DNA of 64,000 nt from Bradyrhizobium manausense (GTDB taxonomy: Bacteria > Pseudomonadota > Alphaproteobacteria > Rhizobiales > Xanthobacteraceae). Made by a program: the position numbers and the translations under genes. The stretch lies in NCBI RefSeq assembly GCF_018131105.1, contig NZ_JAFCJI010000001.1:992001-1056000 (forward strand), given 5' to 3'. This document shows, one piece after another, positions 1 to 8,516 of this stretch. Within the stretch, counting starts at the first letter, position 1, and each line of letters begins with the position of its first letter. A model generated the notes under the pieces. That model had not been told where the DNA came from, did no database searches, and was given only the letters and a program-made list of their open reading frames with translations.

Positions 1-214
1 TGAAATAAGGGCCCGCGTCGAGAGCGACGACAGAGAAACCGTATTCGGCAAGCTTGCAGGCGAGTGTGCCGCCGCCGGCGCCCGTGCCGACGATGGCGAA
101 ATCGACCGGCTCGCTCTCTCGGTATTGCCGCATCGGCACCCAGCCGCCCGGATGGAACACGTCCGGTGCCCGGCCATCGTGCGCCCTCGTCGCATGGAAG
201 GGATCACCGGACAC
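1..214 (-). CDS. GMC family oxidoreductase, N-terminal fragment
   Basis: Only the first 71 or so residues are in the window; the rest lies beyond base 1. The translated start contains DFAIVGTGAGGGTLACKLAE, the Rossmann FAD-binding motif (GxGxxGG) of the glucose-methanol-choline oxidoreductases, followed by an acidic VVALDAGP strand end that would contact the FAD ribose. I chose the GTG at 214 because GGAG lies 8 nt upstream and because it overlaps the stop of the upstream gene by 11 nt, the usual arrangement for the flavin subunit that follows a gluconate 2-dehydrogenase subunit 3. By family it should be the catalytic flavin subunit of a membrane-associated sugar or polyol dehydrogenase. The substrate cannot be told from this fragment. 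Confidence 0.85.
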   Translation of the reverse strand, partial: MSGDPFHATRAHDGRAPDVFHPGGWVPMRQYRESEPVDFAIVGTGAGGGTLACKLAEYGFSVVALDAGPYF

Positions 215-854
215 GGCGGTTACTCCGGCGCGCCGCGGCATCATTCCCATCCTTCGCCTCGGCGGCCTCCCAAGGGTCGCGCTCGTCGATATCGAGCCGC
301 ACATAGCCGCGCGGGCTCGCGGGGCCGCCCCAACCGATCTCGCTCCAGGCGGTCGGGTGAGCGTAATAGGCGAACACGATGTCCCGCCCCATGCGGGCCT
401 TGAAGAAGACGTCACAGCGCAAGCCGCCCCATTGATCTGCTTTCAGCTCACCAGCCTGGGCGGAGCGAAGCAGCCTGTCCTGTAACGCCTGCGGCAACTG
501 CGCAAAGCGCTTGCCATAGGCTGTGGAGGCTTCAGCGTTCAGTGCCTTCAGTCCGAGACGCCACGCATCGCCGTCCCTGGGCATATCGGGCCTGCGAAAC
601 CCGTCCATGACCCGGTCGTGCAGCTTGCGGTCGACCAGCGCGGCGATCGGCACCGGGGGACGATCGGGCGGCTGTGGAATGAGGTGGTCCGCGATCGCCA
701 CGACGGTGTCGTATTCGTCGCGTGTGAAGAAGCGCGGCTCAGGCGCGATGGATAATCGCCGCGTGATGACCTCGCGCGTCTTGTCGTTCCAGGACGGTCC
801 CGACCATTTGGCGAGAACGTCATATCCGGGATAGCGGTCGCGACTTTCATGCAT
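204..854 (-). CDS. Gluconate 2-dehydrogenase subunit 3 family protein
   Basis: 216 residues, resembling the small third subunit of FAD-dependent gluconate and sorbitol dehydrogenases. Visible family features are FFTRDEYDTVVAIADHLIPQ near residue 42, and a C-terminal stretch with WGGLRCDVFFKARMGRDIVFAYYAHPTAWSEIGWGGP (shown here as a description; key residues are the paired Trp-Gly and the aromatic run). In known complexes this subunit helps export and anchor the GMC flavin subunit. I see no twin-arginine signal at the N-terminus, unlike many relatives, so export may depend on another partner. It starts 8 nt inside the end of the membrane protein gene and overlaps the GMC gene by 11 nt, so the products are probably made together. 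Confidence 0.85.
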   Translation of the reverse strand: MHESRDRYPGYDVLAKWSGPSWNDKTREVITRRLSIAPEPRFFTRDEYDTVVAIADHLIPQPPDRPPVPIAALVDRKLHDRVMDGFRRPDMPRDGDAWRLGLKALNAEASTAYGKRFAQLPQALQDRLLRSAQAGELKADQWGGLRCDVFFKARMGRDIVFAYYAHPTAWSEIGWGGPASPRGYVRLDIDERDPWEAAEAKDGNDAAARRSNRRVR

Positions 855-1812
855 CGGGATGCGCCCTCATGAGGCCGAGTGCAGCCAGACCGGCAAGTGC
901 GAGGCCAGTGAAGCTCAGCGGCGCGGGAAGCGGCGGTCCGTTCAGAATGTTCTGGCTCCAGTTGCGCCAGCCACCCATGTTTCGTGACACGCCGTACGCG
1001 TGGAAGCCGACACCAGCCAAACCCATGGCCGTCAACACACGCATCCACCCGCGTGTGAAGCGATGCGTCCTGCCGGATCCGCCTGCGGCCGCCGACAGCA
1101 GCAGCGCTGCGCCGACCGGCGGCAGCGTCACCGGGAGAAGCATGAAGGGGTTGTGATAGGCCCCCCGGAAATGGAGCAGGCCGGCCTCGCCAGTCGTGCC
1201 GAGCAGGCCTGCGCCCGCGACCGCGGCGATGGTGCGTCCCGCCGGCAGACCGAAGATGCGCGGGCGAGTTCGGGCCGCTTCCCGCACTCGCTCCGAACAG
1301 AAGCCGAGCAGGCCCGAGAGCAGGATCGCCATCGGCGCGCCGATCGGGGCACCGTAGAATACGTTCTGCCAGCTGAAGCCGCCGACGCGCTTGCCGACGT
1401 TGTAGAGATGAAATCCCGAACCGATCATCCCGGTCGCTGCTGCCAGCAGGTAGGTCGCGTCGCGCGCCTTGTGCGCGAACGGACGCATGTCGGCCGTGCC
1501 ATGGATGCTCGTCGCGAGGGTCAACGCCGAAACTGCAAGGGGCGTGTACATGGCTTTGTTCTTGAACGATCCGCGGTAATGCTCGACGCTGGAATCGGCG
1601 AGCACGGAGGCGGCGAGAGTTCCCGCGGCGCGGTTGAGTTCCTGCGCGGTCTTGACCGTCGCTGCGCGGCCGGACCGAATGCGACGCGGCGCGCGGCGCG
1701 GGCCAGAGCTGCCAGCCGGCGCGGAGGCTGCCGAAAGGAGTGAGACAAGCGCCACGCCGGATGCAGCGATCGCGGCCAGAGCAAGCAGATCGCGTTCCGC
1801 CGGTGGGCTCAT
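847..1812 (-). CDS. Polytopic membrane protein with internal duplication
   Basis: 321 residues with about seven or eight hydrophobic segments. I do not recognise a named family. The protein consists of an N-terminal hydrophobic segment (about 8-30), a basic linker (36-55) and two related halves. Half one has H78-Y-R-G-S-F near its start and G-F-H135-x-Y-x-V before GGFSWQN; half two has H214-F-R-G-A-Y and G-F-H271-x-Y-x-V before GGW and SQN. The His-His distance is 57 residues in both. Paired intramembrane histidines in duplicated halves suggest cofactor, possibly haem, binding, and a role as membrane electron acceptor for the adjacent dehydrogenase; that is inference. The ATG at 1812 overlaps the upstream stop as ATGA; the 3' end overlaps the next gene by 8 nt. 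Confidence 0.75.
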   Translation of the reverse strand: MSPPAERDLLALAAIAASGVALVSLLSAASAPAGSSGPRRAPRRIRSGRAATVKTAQELNRAAGTLAASVLADSSVEHYRGSFKNKAMYTPLAVSALTLATSIHGTADMRPFAHKARDATYLLAAATGMIGSGFHLYNVGKRVGGFSWQNVFYGAPIGAPMAILLSGLLGFCSERVREAARTRPRIFGLPAGRTIAAVAGAGLLGTTGEAGLLHFRGAYHNPFMLLPVTLPPVGAALLLSAAAGGSGRTHRFTRGWMRVLTAMGLAGVGFHAYGVSRNMGGWRNWSQNILNGPPLPAPLSFTGLALAGLAALGLMRAHPDA

Positions 1813-2915
1813 GCTGCCTCCGATACTGCGTAAGCGGCGGCATCGGCGCGCTTGAACACCAGGCCGTGTCCCGGCGCCGTCAGATCGGGCGCGATCCGGC
1901 CATCGCGGGGCTGCGGAGCGCCATCGAAAAACATGCGCTCGATCCGGACGTGGTCGTGAAACCATTCCAGATGACGCATGCGGGGTGAAGCACAGGCAAG
2001 AGCCAGGTGCAGCGCCGGCGCACAATGACCGGAGAGGTCGACGTGAAAGGCCTCGCACAGCGACGCAATTCCGAGAAAGCCGGTGACGCCGCCGCATCGC
2101 GTCGCGTCCGCCTGCTGCACGTCGACGGCACCGGCCGCAAGCATGGTGCGCACATAGTCGATGGTATAGGCATATTCGCCGGCAGCCACGTCCATTCCAT
2201 CCGGTGCGTGCTGTCGCACCATGGCCAGTCCCGGCAGGTCGTCGGACGATACGGGCTCTTCGAACCAGCTGACGTCCTGTTCGGCGAAAACGTGCGCCAG
2301 CCGGATCGCCTGCGTGGCGCCGCAGGCGCCATTGGCGTCGACGAACAGGGTCGCCTTGCCAATCGCGCGCTTGGCGATTGCGACGCGATGCGGATCCCGC
2401 TCCGGCTCGGAGCCGATTTTCATTTTGACGCAAGCGCAGCCGTCGTTCTCAACCCAGCCGCCGAGCTGCCGCTCCAGCTCGCTGTCGGAGTAGGTGGTGA
2501 AGCCGCCGCTGCCATAGATTGGAATGGAGGTGCGGCGCGCGCCGAGAACAACGACGAGCGGCAGCTCGAGCAGACGCGCTTTCAGGTCATGCAGGGCGGT
2601 ATCGACCGCGGAGATGGCCGTAGCCGCGAGGCCCTCACGTCCGAGGTTGCGGACTGCCCGCCGCATCGCCTCGAAACAGGCTTGCGGCGCCAGGGCGTCC
2701 TTGCCCGCGATCACAGCGCCGAGCGTATCCCGGATCAGCCCCACAATGCAGGCACTGGCATAAGTGTAGCCGAGGCCGACCCGTCCTCCACCCTCGACCT
2801 CGACGAGCACGAGAGTCGTGGAATTCCAGGCGATGGTGCCGTCCGCCTCGGGCCGGTCGGTCGGCACCAGGTACGCCTGCGCGCGCACGCTCCGGATCGG
2901 GACCTCAGACAGCAT
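1809..2915 (-). CDS. Mandelate racemase/muconate lactonizing enzyme family protein
   Basis: 368 residues with the complete catalytic set of the mandelate racemase subgroup of the enolase superfamily: K164-x-K166 as bases, metal ligands D193, E219 or E220, and E247, and an Asp-His dyad at D270 and H297. Enzymes of this subgroup abstract the proton next to a carboxylate, most often as sugar-acid dehydratases or racemases. The specific substrate is not evident. It sits between a TPP-dependent enzyme and genes of a sugar-type dehydrogenase, which fits a route for an aldonic acid or related hydroxy acid. The start at 2915 overlaps the upstream stop (ATGA) and the end overlaps the next start in the same way, so translation is probably coupled through the operon. 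Confidence 0.85.
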   Translation of the reverse strand: MLSEVPIRSVRAQAYLVPTDRPEADGTIAWNSTTLVLVEVEGGGRVGLGYTYASACIVGLIRDTLGAVIAGKDALAPQACFEAMRRAVRNLGREGLAATAISAVDTALHDLKARLLELPLVVVLGARRTSIPIYGSGGFTTYSDSELERQLGGWVENDGCACVKMKIGSEPERDPHRVAIAKRAIGKATLFVDANGACGATQAIRLAHVFAEQDVSWFEEPVSSDDLPGLAMVRQHAPDGMDVAAGEYAYTIDYVRTMLAAGAVDVQQADATRCGGVTGFLGIASLCEAFHVDLSGHCAPALHLALACASPRMRHLEWFHDHVRIERMFFDGAPQPRDGRIAPDLTAPGHGLVFKRADAAAYAVSEAA

Positions 2916-4690
2916 CAGTCTTTTCCGGGCAGAACGCTCGACAGCAGCTCCTTGGCGCTGTTCTTCAACACGCTTCCGAGTTCAGGCTCGGACGGGATCA
3001 TGCTGACGAAGTTCTTGGCTTCCTTCAGCGTGATGTGCGGCGGAAGCGGCGGCACGTTGGGGTCGGTATAGGCCTCGAGGATGACCGGCCGATCTGCCGC
3101 GAGCGCCTCGTCCCATGCCGCACCGACGCGATCGGGATTGTCGACGAAGATGCCCTTCAGGCCGATCAGCTCGGCATAGCGATGATAGGGGAAATCCGGA
3201 ATGCTCTGGGTCGACTCGGTCTTTCCGGTGCCGAGCTGAATGCGCTCTTCCCACGTCACCTGATTGAGGTCGCGGTTGTTGAGAACCAGCACGATCAGCC
3301 GCGGATTCGACCAACGTTTCCAGTATTTGGAAATGGTGATCATGACGTTGAGACCGTTCATCTGCATCGCACCGTCGCCCATGCAGGCGATCACGGTGCG
3401 ATCAGGGTAGGCCATCTTTCCTGCAACAGCGTAGGGCGTGCCGGCGCCGAGCGAGGCAAGGCCGCCAGACAGTGACGCTTTCATGCCGCGCCGCATCCTG
3501 AGATCGCGAGCGTACCAGTTCGCCACGGAGCCGGAATCGGCGGTGATGATGGCGTTGTCCGGTAACCGCGGCGACAACTCCCAGAACACCCGCTGCGGAT
3601 TGAGCGGTTGTGCCGAATTCATCGCTCTTTCCTTCAGCAGATCCCACCAGTCGGCCATGCCTTTCTCGATGTCACGCCGCCAGGACGACGCCTTCTTCTG
3701 CGTGAGGAGCGGCAACAGCGCGCGCAACGTCGTCGCGCTGTCGCCGACCATGTTGACTTCCATCGGATAGCGCAGGCTGAGCCGGCTTCCGTCGATGTCG
3801 ATCTGCACGCCGCGCGCATCGCCCGGCCTGGGTAGAAACTCGCTGTAAGGGAAGGCGGAGCCCACCATCAGGAACGTGTCGCAGTTCTTCATGAGGTCCC
3901 AGCTTGGGCGCGTTCCCAACAGTCCGATCGAACCGGTGACAAACGGAAGATCGTCGGGCAGCGCGGCCTTGCCGAGCAGCGCCTTGGCGACGCCTGCCTG
4001 CAGGCGCTGGGCAACTTCTATCGCCTCGTCGGTCGCATCCAGCGCGCCGGCGCCGACCAGCATGGCAACCTTGCTGCCTGCGTTGAGGACGTCCGCGGCA
4101 GCTCGAAGCGAGGCGTCGTCGGGCAGTTTTGCCGGCCCGGCATAGCCGATGCCGGTGTGAGTGGCGCCGTGAGCCAGCGGCGGGTCCCTGTAGTCGAGCT
4201 CCTGCAGATCGTTGGGCAGTATCACGCAGGTGACGGCCCGCTTCGTGTGCGCGATGCGTACCGCGCGATCGATCAAATGGCGGATCTGCTCGGGCACACT
4301 GGCCAACGCGACGTATTCGGTGACGCCCTGGAACAAGGTCTGGAGATCGACCTCCTGCTGATAGCTCGCGCCGATCGCGCTGCGCGCCTGCTGACCAACC
4401 AGCGCGACCACGGGGACGTGATCCATCCTGGCGTCGTAAAGCCCGTTGAGGAGGTGAATCGCGCCAGGGCCTGATGTCGCGTAGCAAAGGCCGACCTCGC
4501 CGGTGAATTTCGCGTGGGCCGAGGCCATGAAGGCCGCCATCTCCTCATGGCGAACCTGCACGTAGTCCATTCTGTCCTTGGCTTTTTCGAGAGCGACGTC
4601 GAGCCCGCCCACACCGTCGCCGGGATAACCGTAGACGCGCTTCAAACCCCATTCGGACAGGCGATGCCAAACATAATCGCTAACATTCAT
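2915..4690 (-). CDS. Thiamine pyrophosphate-requiring enzyme, pyruvate oxidase-like
   Basis: 591 residues, the usual size for the acetolactate synthase/pyruvate oxidase family. The N-terminal TPP pyrimidine domain has GYPGDGVGGL at 21-30 and the catalytic Glu in VRHEEMAAF (E49/E50). The C-terminal domain has the GDGAMQMNGLN start of the TPP-Mg motif, completed by VLNNRDLNQVTWE. Relatives act on 2-keto acids (oxidase, decarboxylase or ligase); the exact reaction cannot be told. I chose the ATG at 4690 because homologues begin near this MNVSDYVW; an upstream in-frame ATG would add about 40 residues of unlikely sequence. There is no strong Shine-Dalgarno sequence before it, so the start is moderately certain. 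It is the first gene of the overlapping minus-strand operon. Confidence 0.85.
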   Translation of the reverse strand: MNVSDYVWHRLSEWGLKRVYGYPGDGVGGLDVALEKAKDRMDYVQVRHEEMAAFMASAHAKFTGEVGLCYATSGPGAIHLLNGLYDARMDHVPVVALVGQQARSAIGASYQQEVDLQTLFQGVTEYVALASVPEQIRHLIDRAVRIAHTKRAVTCVILPNDLQELDYRDPPLAHGATHTGIGYAGPAKLPDDASLRAAADVLNAGSKVAMLVGAGALDATDEAIEVAQRLQAGVAKALLGKAALPDDLPFVTGSIGLLGTRPSWDLMKNCDTFLMVGSAFPYSEFLPRPGDARGVQIDIDGSRLSLRYPMEVNMVGDSATTLRALLPLLTQKKASSWRRDIEKGMADWWDLLKERAMNSAQPLNPQRVFWELSPRLPDNAIITADSGSVANWYARDLRMRRGMKASLSGGLASLGAGTPYAVAGKMAYPDRTVIACMGDGAMQMNGLNVMITISKYWKRWSNPRLIVLVLNNRDLNQVTWEERIQLGTGKTESTQSIPDFPYHRYAELIGLKGIFVDNPDRVGAAWDEALAADRPVILEAYTDPNVPPLPPHITLKEAKNFVSMIPSEPELGSVLKNSAKELLSSVLPGKD

Positions 4691-5261
4691 CGGAGGGGTT
4701 CCCGTGTGTCGATCGGCGATGACCGGGTGGGTATGGAATCCAAACGGGAAACAACGTCGAATGTTGCAGCCTGAACGATTGTTTAGGTTCAGCAGAACGT
4801 GAGGGCGCAAAGCTACGGCGAACGACGTCCGCTCGGCGACGCCAATGGATTGTCTTCACCGTCGGGGCAAAGCTTCAAACATTTGCTTCCGCGAGTTCAT
4901 GCCGCGCACGGTGTGATTGTTCCTAACAAGGTCGGATGAAAGTCAGATCATCCGCCCACGCGTGCTGTCGACGGCGCGCGTTTTCGCAACTGCCGATCTT
5001 CAAGCAGATCGCCGAGCGGGACGGCTTCCACGACGGCATCGGTGGCGCAGAATACGGTTCGACAAAAGGCACAACTCTTCGTTGGCCGCCGATTCTCGCT
5101 GCACTTTATGAGTGCGGAAATGCCGAAAAGCGATAGCTGACCGTTGCGGCCGCTACGATCTATTTAACGAATTGCGGCTAGATTCATGACGATTTTTCCG
5201 TTGCGCGTTGCTTCGACGTTTTTCGGTGTCGCGAATGACACCCTTTCTGGGGGACATTTGC
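4691..5261. other. Intergenic region between divergent operons
   Basis: About 570 bases separate the minus-strand TPP-enzyme operon from the plus-strand peroxidase gene. No convincing gene is present: the short open frames (for example 4936-5136, plus) lack homology I recognise and lack good ribosome sites. The region must hold the promoters of both operons. A 6-bp inverted repeat at 4771-4792 is annotated separately. Confidence 0.6.
4771..4792. promoter_or_regulatory. Inverted repeat, possible operator
   Basis: CTGAAC, 10 nt spacer, GTTCAG, centred about 92 nt upstream of the chosen start of the TPP-enzyme gene. The position suits an operator or a leader hairpin, but a 6-bp repeat can arise by chance and no regulator gene is adjacent. 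Confidence 0.25.
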
Positions 5262-6347
5262 ATGCCGACGCAGGGCGCCTATCGCTCGCAACTTTTCATT
5301 GCGACGATCGCATCAGCCACACTCGGCGTTGTTGGTTTCGCGACGGTCGGTTTCGGCGCCGCCGTGGTCGGTGAAAGCCGGAAGGTCGAGATCACGCAGA
5401 AGGGGCCGAGCGGCGTCGATGCGCTCAAGGCGCAGTACCGCAGGCCCGCGACGATCCCGTTCCCCAAGGACAATCCTTTCACGCCCGACAAGGCTGCTCT
5501 CGGCAAGAAGCTCTATTTCGACACGCGGCTGTCGGTGACATCGGCGCAGTCATGCGCGAGCTGCCACAGCCCGGGTTTCGGCTGGGGCGACGGGCTTGCC
5601 GTCGGCGTCGGTCACGGCATGGCGAAGCTCGGCCGTCGTTCGCCGACGATCGTCAACGCGGCCTGGAGCGCGATCTACATGTGGGACGGCCGTCTTCCGA
5701 CGCTGGAAGACCAGGCGCTCGGCCCGATCCAGTCGCCCGGCGAGATGAACATGAAGCTCGACCAGCTGATGGCGCGGCTGGCCAGCATTCCCGAATACAA
5801 GCCGGCCTTCGATGCCGCTTTTCCTGGCGAAGGCATGAAGCCGAAGACCTTGGCACAGGCGATCGCTACCTATGAACGCACTGTCGTCTCGGAACGGGCG
5901 CCGTTCGACGCCTGGGTTGAAGGCAACGAGAAGGCGATCTCCGAGGACGCCAAGCGCGGCTTCGCGCTGTTCAACGGCAAGGCGCAATGCGCGGCCTGTC
6001 ACGAGGGCTGGAATTTCACCAACGAGGGTTTCCAGGACATCGGTCTGCCGAGCGCCGACGTCGGTCGCGGGGAATATCTTCCCGCGGTCATCAAGATGCA
6101 GCACGCGTTCAAGACGCCGGGTTTGCGCGAAATCACCCGCCGCGGCCCGTACATGCATGACGGCTCGCTCGCCACGCTCGAAGCGGTCATCGATCATTAT
6201 GACCATGCCGGCGTCGACCGGCCCAGCCGTTCGGATCTCATGCGTCCGCTCGACCTGACTGCGCAGGACAAGGCCGATCTCGTCGCGTTCCTCAAGACAT
6301 TGACCAGCGAACTCGGTCCGACGGCCGTGCCGGTTCTTCCTCGCTAA
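5262..6347 (+). CDS. Di-haem cytochrome c peroxidase/MauG family protein
   Basis: 361 residues. An N-terminal hydrophobic stretch (about 11-36) acts as signal peptide or anchor, so the enzyme is periplasmic. Two c-type haem sites are visible, CASCH at 98-102 and CAACH at 243-247, with YMHDG (Met298) as likely distal ligand of the second haem, the usual layout of bacterial di-haem peroxidases, which reduce hydrogen peroxide with electrons from small periplasmic carriers. The ATG at 5262 is preceded by GGGGGA with 7-nt spacing; upstream in-frame starts at 5208 and 5235 lack this. The cupredoxin gene 18 nt downstream could encode its electron donor. A MauG-like role in protein modification is less likely without a partner gene. 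Confidence 0.88.
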   Translation: MPTQGAYRSQLFIATIASATLGVVGFATVGFGAAVVGESRKVEITQKGPSGVDALKAQYRRPATIPFPKDNPFTPDKAALGKKLYFDTRLSVTSAQSCASCHSPGFGWGDGLAVGVGHGMAKLGRRSPTIVNAAWSAIYMWDGRLPTLEDQALGPIQSPGEMNMKLDQLMARLASIPEYKPAFDAAFPGEGMKPKTLAQAIATYERTVVSERAPFDAWVEGNEKAISEDAKRGFALFNGKAQCAACHEGWNFTNEGFQDIGLPSADVGRGEYLPAVIKMQHAFKTPGLREITRRGPYMHDGSLATLEAVIDHYDHAGVDRPSRSDLMRPLDLTAQDKADLVAFLKTLTSELGPTAVPVLPR

Positions 6348-6365
6348 CCCCTGAAGGTTCTTCCC

Positions 6366-6686
6366 ATGCGCACAATCGCTCTCTTCACCTGTGTCATCGT
6401 TGCCGGCTTCTCGGTCGGCGCCTACGCCGCGACCGAAGTGATCCATCAGCAGGGCCGCGCCTTCTCCGCCGAGAGCATCACGGTGAAGAAGAACCAGGCC
6501 GTCACCTTCCTGAACGACGACACGGTGCCGCACAACATCATGTCGGCCAGCAAGGGCAACGAGTTCAATTTGGGATCACAGGCGCCGGGCACCTCGACGG
6601 ACGTGTCCTTCAAGGAGCCGGGCGATGTGCAGGTGATCTGCGCCATTCATCCGCGCATGAAGATGATGGTCAAGGTGACGGACTAG
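6366..6686 (+). CDS. Plastocyanin/azurin-type cupredoxin
   Basis: 106 residues: a signal peptide ending near AYA (residue 21), then one cupredoxin domain. The type 1 copper ligands are all visible: His56 in VPHN and Cys92-x2-His95-x2-Met98 in CAIHPRM. Such proteins carry single electrons in the periplasm. It follows the di-haem peroxidase gene by 18 nt and probably shares its transcript, so the simplest reading is a donor for that peroxidase. It might also link to the dehydrogenase operon encoded divergently upstream. After its stop lies a dispersed palindromic repeat that may end the transcript. Confidence 0.88.
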   Translation: MRTIALFTCVIVAGFSVGAYAATEVIHQQGRAFSAESITVKKNQAVTFLNDDTVPHNIMSASKGNEFNLGSQAPGTSTDVSFKEPGDVQVICAIHPRMKMMVKVTD

Positions 6687-6690
6687 GATT

Positions 6691-6747
6691 TTGTTTTGAC
6701 GCGCTTTCCTCACGCGAACCGGTACCCACTTCGCTCGAAAGCGCTCT
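6691..6747. repeat. Dispersed palindromic intergenic repeat
   Basis: Outer arms GCGCTTTC (6701-6708) and GAAAGCGC (6737-6744) enclose inner arms GCGAA (6714-6718) and TTCGC (6730-6734) around a GGTACC core. I recognise this sequence type as a common intergenic element in Bradyrhizobium and relatives. It could fold as a hairpin that stabilises or ends the cupredoxin transcript. Copy number cannot be counted from this window. Confidence 0.65.
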
Positions 6748-6770
6748 AACCAAGGCGCCGGAGATTGACG

Positions 6771-8429
6771 ATGTCGATACGTTACAAGATTTTCGGTGCC
6801 TTCAGTGTCGTGCTTCTCCTGGCTTGCGCCATCGCCTTCTACGGCATTCGCGCCATCGGCAGTTCGGGCGACATGGTGGTACGTCTCTATGACGGCCCCC
6901 TGATGGGGATCAACCACGCGCGCTCCGCTCACGCGGCGCTGCACGAGGCGCGGCTGGTGCTCCAGCGCGGCCTGGTCGCGGGCAGCTCCGGCGAGGTCGT
7001 CGCAAAGTTCGAGTCGCTGATACGCGATAGTGTCGAGGACCTGAAAGTTGTGCGTGAGCGTGCCGCAACGCCGACCGTTGCGGCCGCGCGCGAGAAGGTC
7101 GAAAGCGAACTCAAGGATTGGTCGACCGCCGCGCTCAGGATTCTGAAGCCGTCGCCCGGCGGTGCCACGGAGATCCCGACAAGCTTCCTGCTTGCCCAGC
7201 AGGGCGACCGGCTGATGGCGTCGATCGATGACCTCGTCGAGCTCGTTGCGGCGTACGGCTATGAATATCGCATGGCGGCGGAGAAGGACGTGGAGGCGGC
7301 CCGCACCACGATGCTGTCGGTCGCTGTCGGAACCGTCGCGATCGGGCTGCTGATCGCGCTTGCGTTCTCGTACTCGATGAGCCGGCCAATTTCGGCCGCG
7401 GTGCGGGTTGCCGAACGCGTCGCCGCCGGCAATTTCACCGATGACATCGCGGTGCGTCGCAGGGACGAGCTTGGTCGTCTGCTGAAATCGCTCGCCGTCA
7501 TGCAGGCAAGCCTGAAGACCCGCGCCGACGACGATCTCGCGCTGATTGCCGCCAAGGACCAAAGCAGCGCGGAGCAGGCCGGTCACCGGCAGCGTCTCGA
7601 GGCCGAGATCGATGCCTTCCGCTCCGCGTTCAGCGAGGTCATGAGCAACACCGCCCGCATGACCGGCGAGTTGACCGATACGGCGCAGGGGCTCGCCTCC
7701 GCCGCTCGCAATGCGGGCACGCAATCGAACGAGGCGGCTTCGACGGCGAAGGACACGTCGACGAACGTCCAGACCGTGGCGACCGCTGCCAGTCAGCTGG
7801 GCCAATCGGTCCAGGCGATCACGTCCCAGCTGGCGGATGCGACCACCATCGTGCAGCGTGCATCCGGCATGGCCGAAGCGGCCAATCAGACGATCGGCAG
7901 GCTCGCCAGTGCCGCCCAGCAGATCGACGAGGTGGTCGGCTTCATCAGGACCATCGCCGGCCAGACCAATCTGCTCGCGCTCAACGCCACGATCGAAGCG
8001 GCGCGGGCCGGCGAGGCGGGCAGGGGCTTTGCGGTCGTCGCCTCGGAAGTGAAGGCGCTGGCGACGCAGACGGCGAAAGCGACGGAAGAGATTTCGAGCC
8101 AGATCACCGAGGTGCAGTCGGCGACGCGCGAGGCGGTCGACAATGTCGGCGCCATTGCGTTGATCATCGGCGATATCGACGGCTTTACGGGGCGGATCGC
8201 AGCCGCGGTCAGCCAGCAAAATGCGGCAGCCGGCGAGATCTCCAGGAATATCGGGCAGGCGGCCTCCGGGACTGCACAGGTCGCACGCAGCATCGCCGGG
8301 ACGGCCGAGGCGACTGACAACGCCAATCGCACGGCCGACATCGTTCTTGCCACGGCGCACGACCTGTCCAGTCAGGCCACGCAGTTGCGTTCGTCGGTGG
8401 ATCGCTTCCTGTCGAACGTTGCGGCGTAG
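6771..8429 (+). CDS. Methyl-accepting chemotaxis protein
   Basis: 552 residues. Membrane segments at about 8-28 and 181-202 flank a periplasmic helical sensor region (about 30-180); a HAMP domain follows (about 202-256), then a long cytoplasmic coiled coil. The conserved signalling tip is near residues 389-428, with [18 protein letters not shown] and [11 protein letters not shown], which binds CheA and CheW. The ATG at 6771 has GGAG at a spacing of 7-8 nt; an in-frame TTG 6 nt upstream is less likely. No che genes are nearby, so this is an orphan receptor. The ligand is unknown; the four-helix type periplasmic region is too divergent to assign by eye. Confidence 0.92.
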   Translation: MSIRYKIFGAFSVVLLLACAIAFYGIRAIGSSGDMVVRLYDGPLMGINHARSAHAALHEARLVLQRGLVAGSSGEVVAKFESLIRDSVEDLKVVRERAATPTVAAAREKVESELKDWSTAALRILKPSPGGATEIPTSFLLAQQGDRLMASIDDLVELVAAYGYEYRMAAEKDVEAARTTMLSVAVGTVAIGLLIALAFSYSMSRPISAAVRVAERVAAGNFTDDIAVRRRDELGRLLKSLAVMQASLKTRADDDLALIAAKDQSSAEQAGHRQRLEAEIDAFRSAFSEVMSNTARMTGELTDTAQGLASAARNAGTQSNEAASTAKDTSTNVQTVATAASQLGQSVQAITSQLADATTIVQRASGMAEAANQTIGRLASAAQQIDEVVGFIRTIAGQTNLLALNATIEAARAGEAGRGFAVVASEVKALATQTAKATEEISSQITEVQSATREAVDNVGAIALIIGDIDGFTGRIAAAVSQQNAAAGEISRNIGQAASGTAQVARSIAGTAEATDNANRTADIVLATAHDLSSQATQLRSSVDRFLSNVAA

Positions 8430-8478
8430 CCGCTGTAAAGGCATGTGGCAGCCGCGGTGCGGCTGGTGAGTGAATGCA

Positions 8479-8515
8479 GCGGCGCATCGTCCGAAGACGA
8501 TGCGCCGCATTTTCT
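8479..8515 (+). terminator. Rho-independent terminator of the chemotaxis receptor gene
   Basis: A perfect 13-bp stem, GCGGCGCATCGTC (8479-8491) and its complement (8496-8508), with a CGAA tetraloop and a T-rich tail on the plus strand. It separates the receptor gene from the convergent hydrolase gene, whose stop codon begins 9 nt further on. The minus-strand side has no U-tract, so it should work mainly for the plus strand. Confidence 0.85.
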
Positions 8516-8516
8516 C

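Noticed and set aside
4936..5136. Small plus-strand open frame of 66 codons in the intergenic region
   Set aside because: No ribosome site, no homology I recognise and no conserved-looking composition.
6576..8510. Minus-strand open frame of 644 codons
   Set aside because: It is antisense to the chemotaxis receptor and cupredoxin genes and shows no domain.
8496..8516. Two-way function of the terminator at 8479-8508
   Set aside because: On the minus strand the stem is not followed by a U-tract, so only plus-strand termination is supported.
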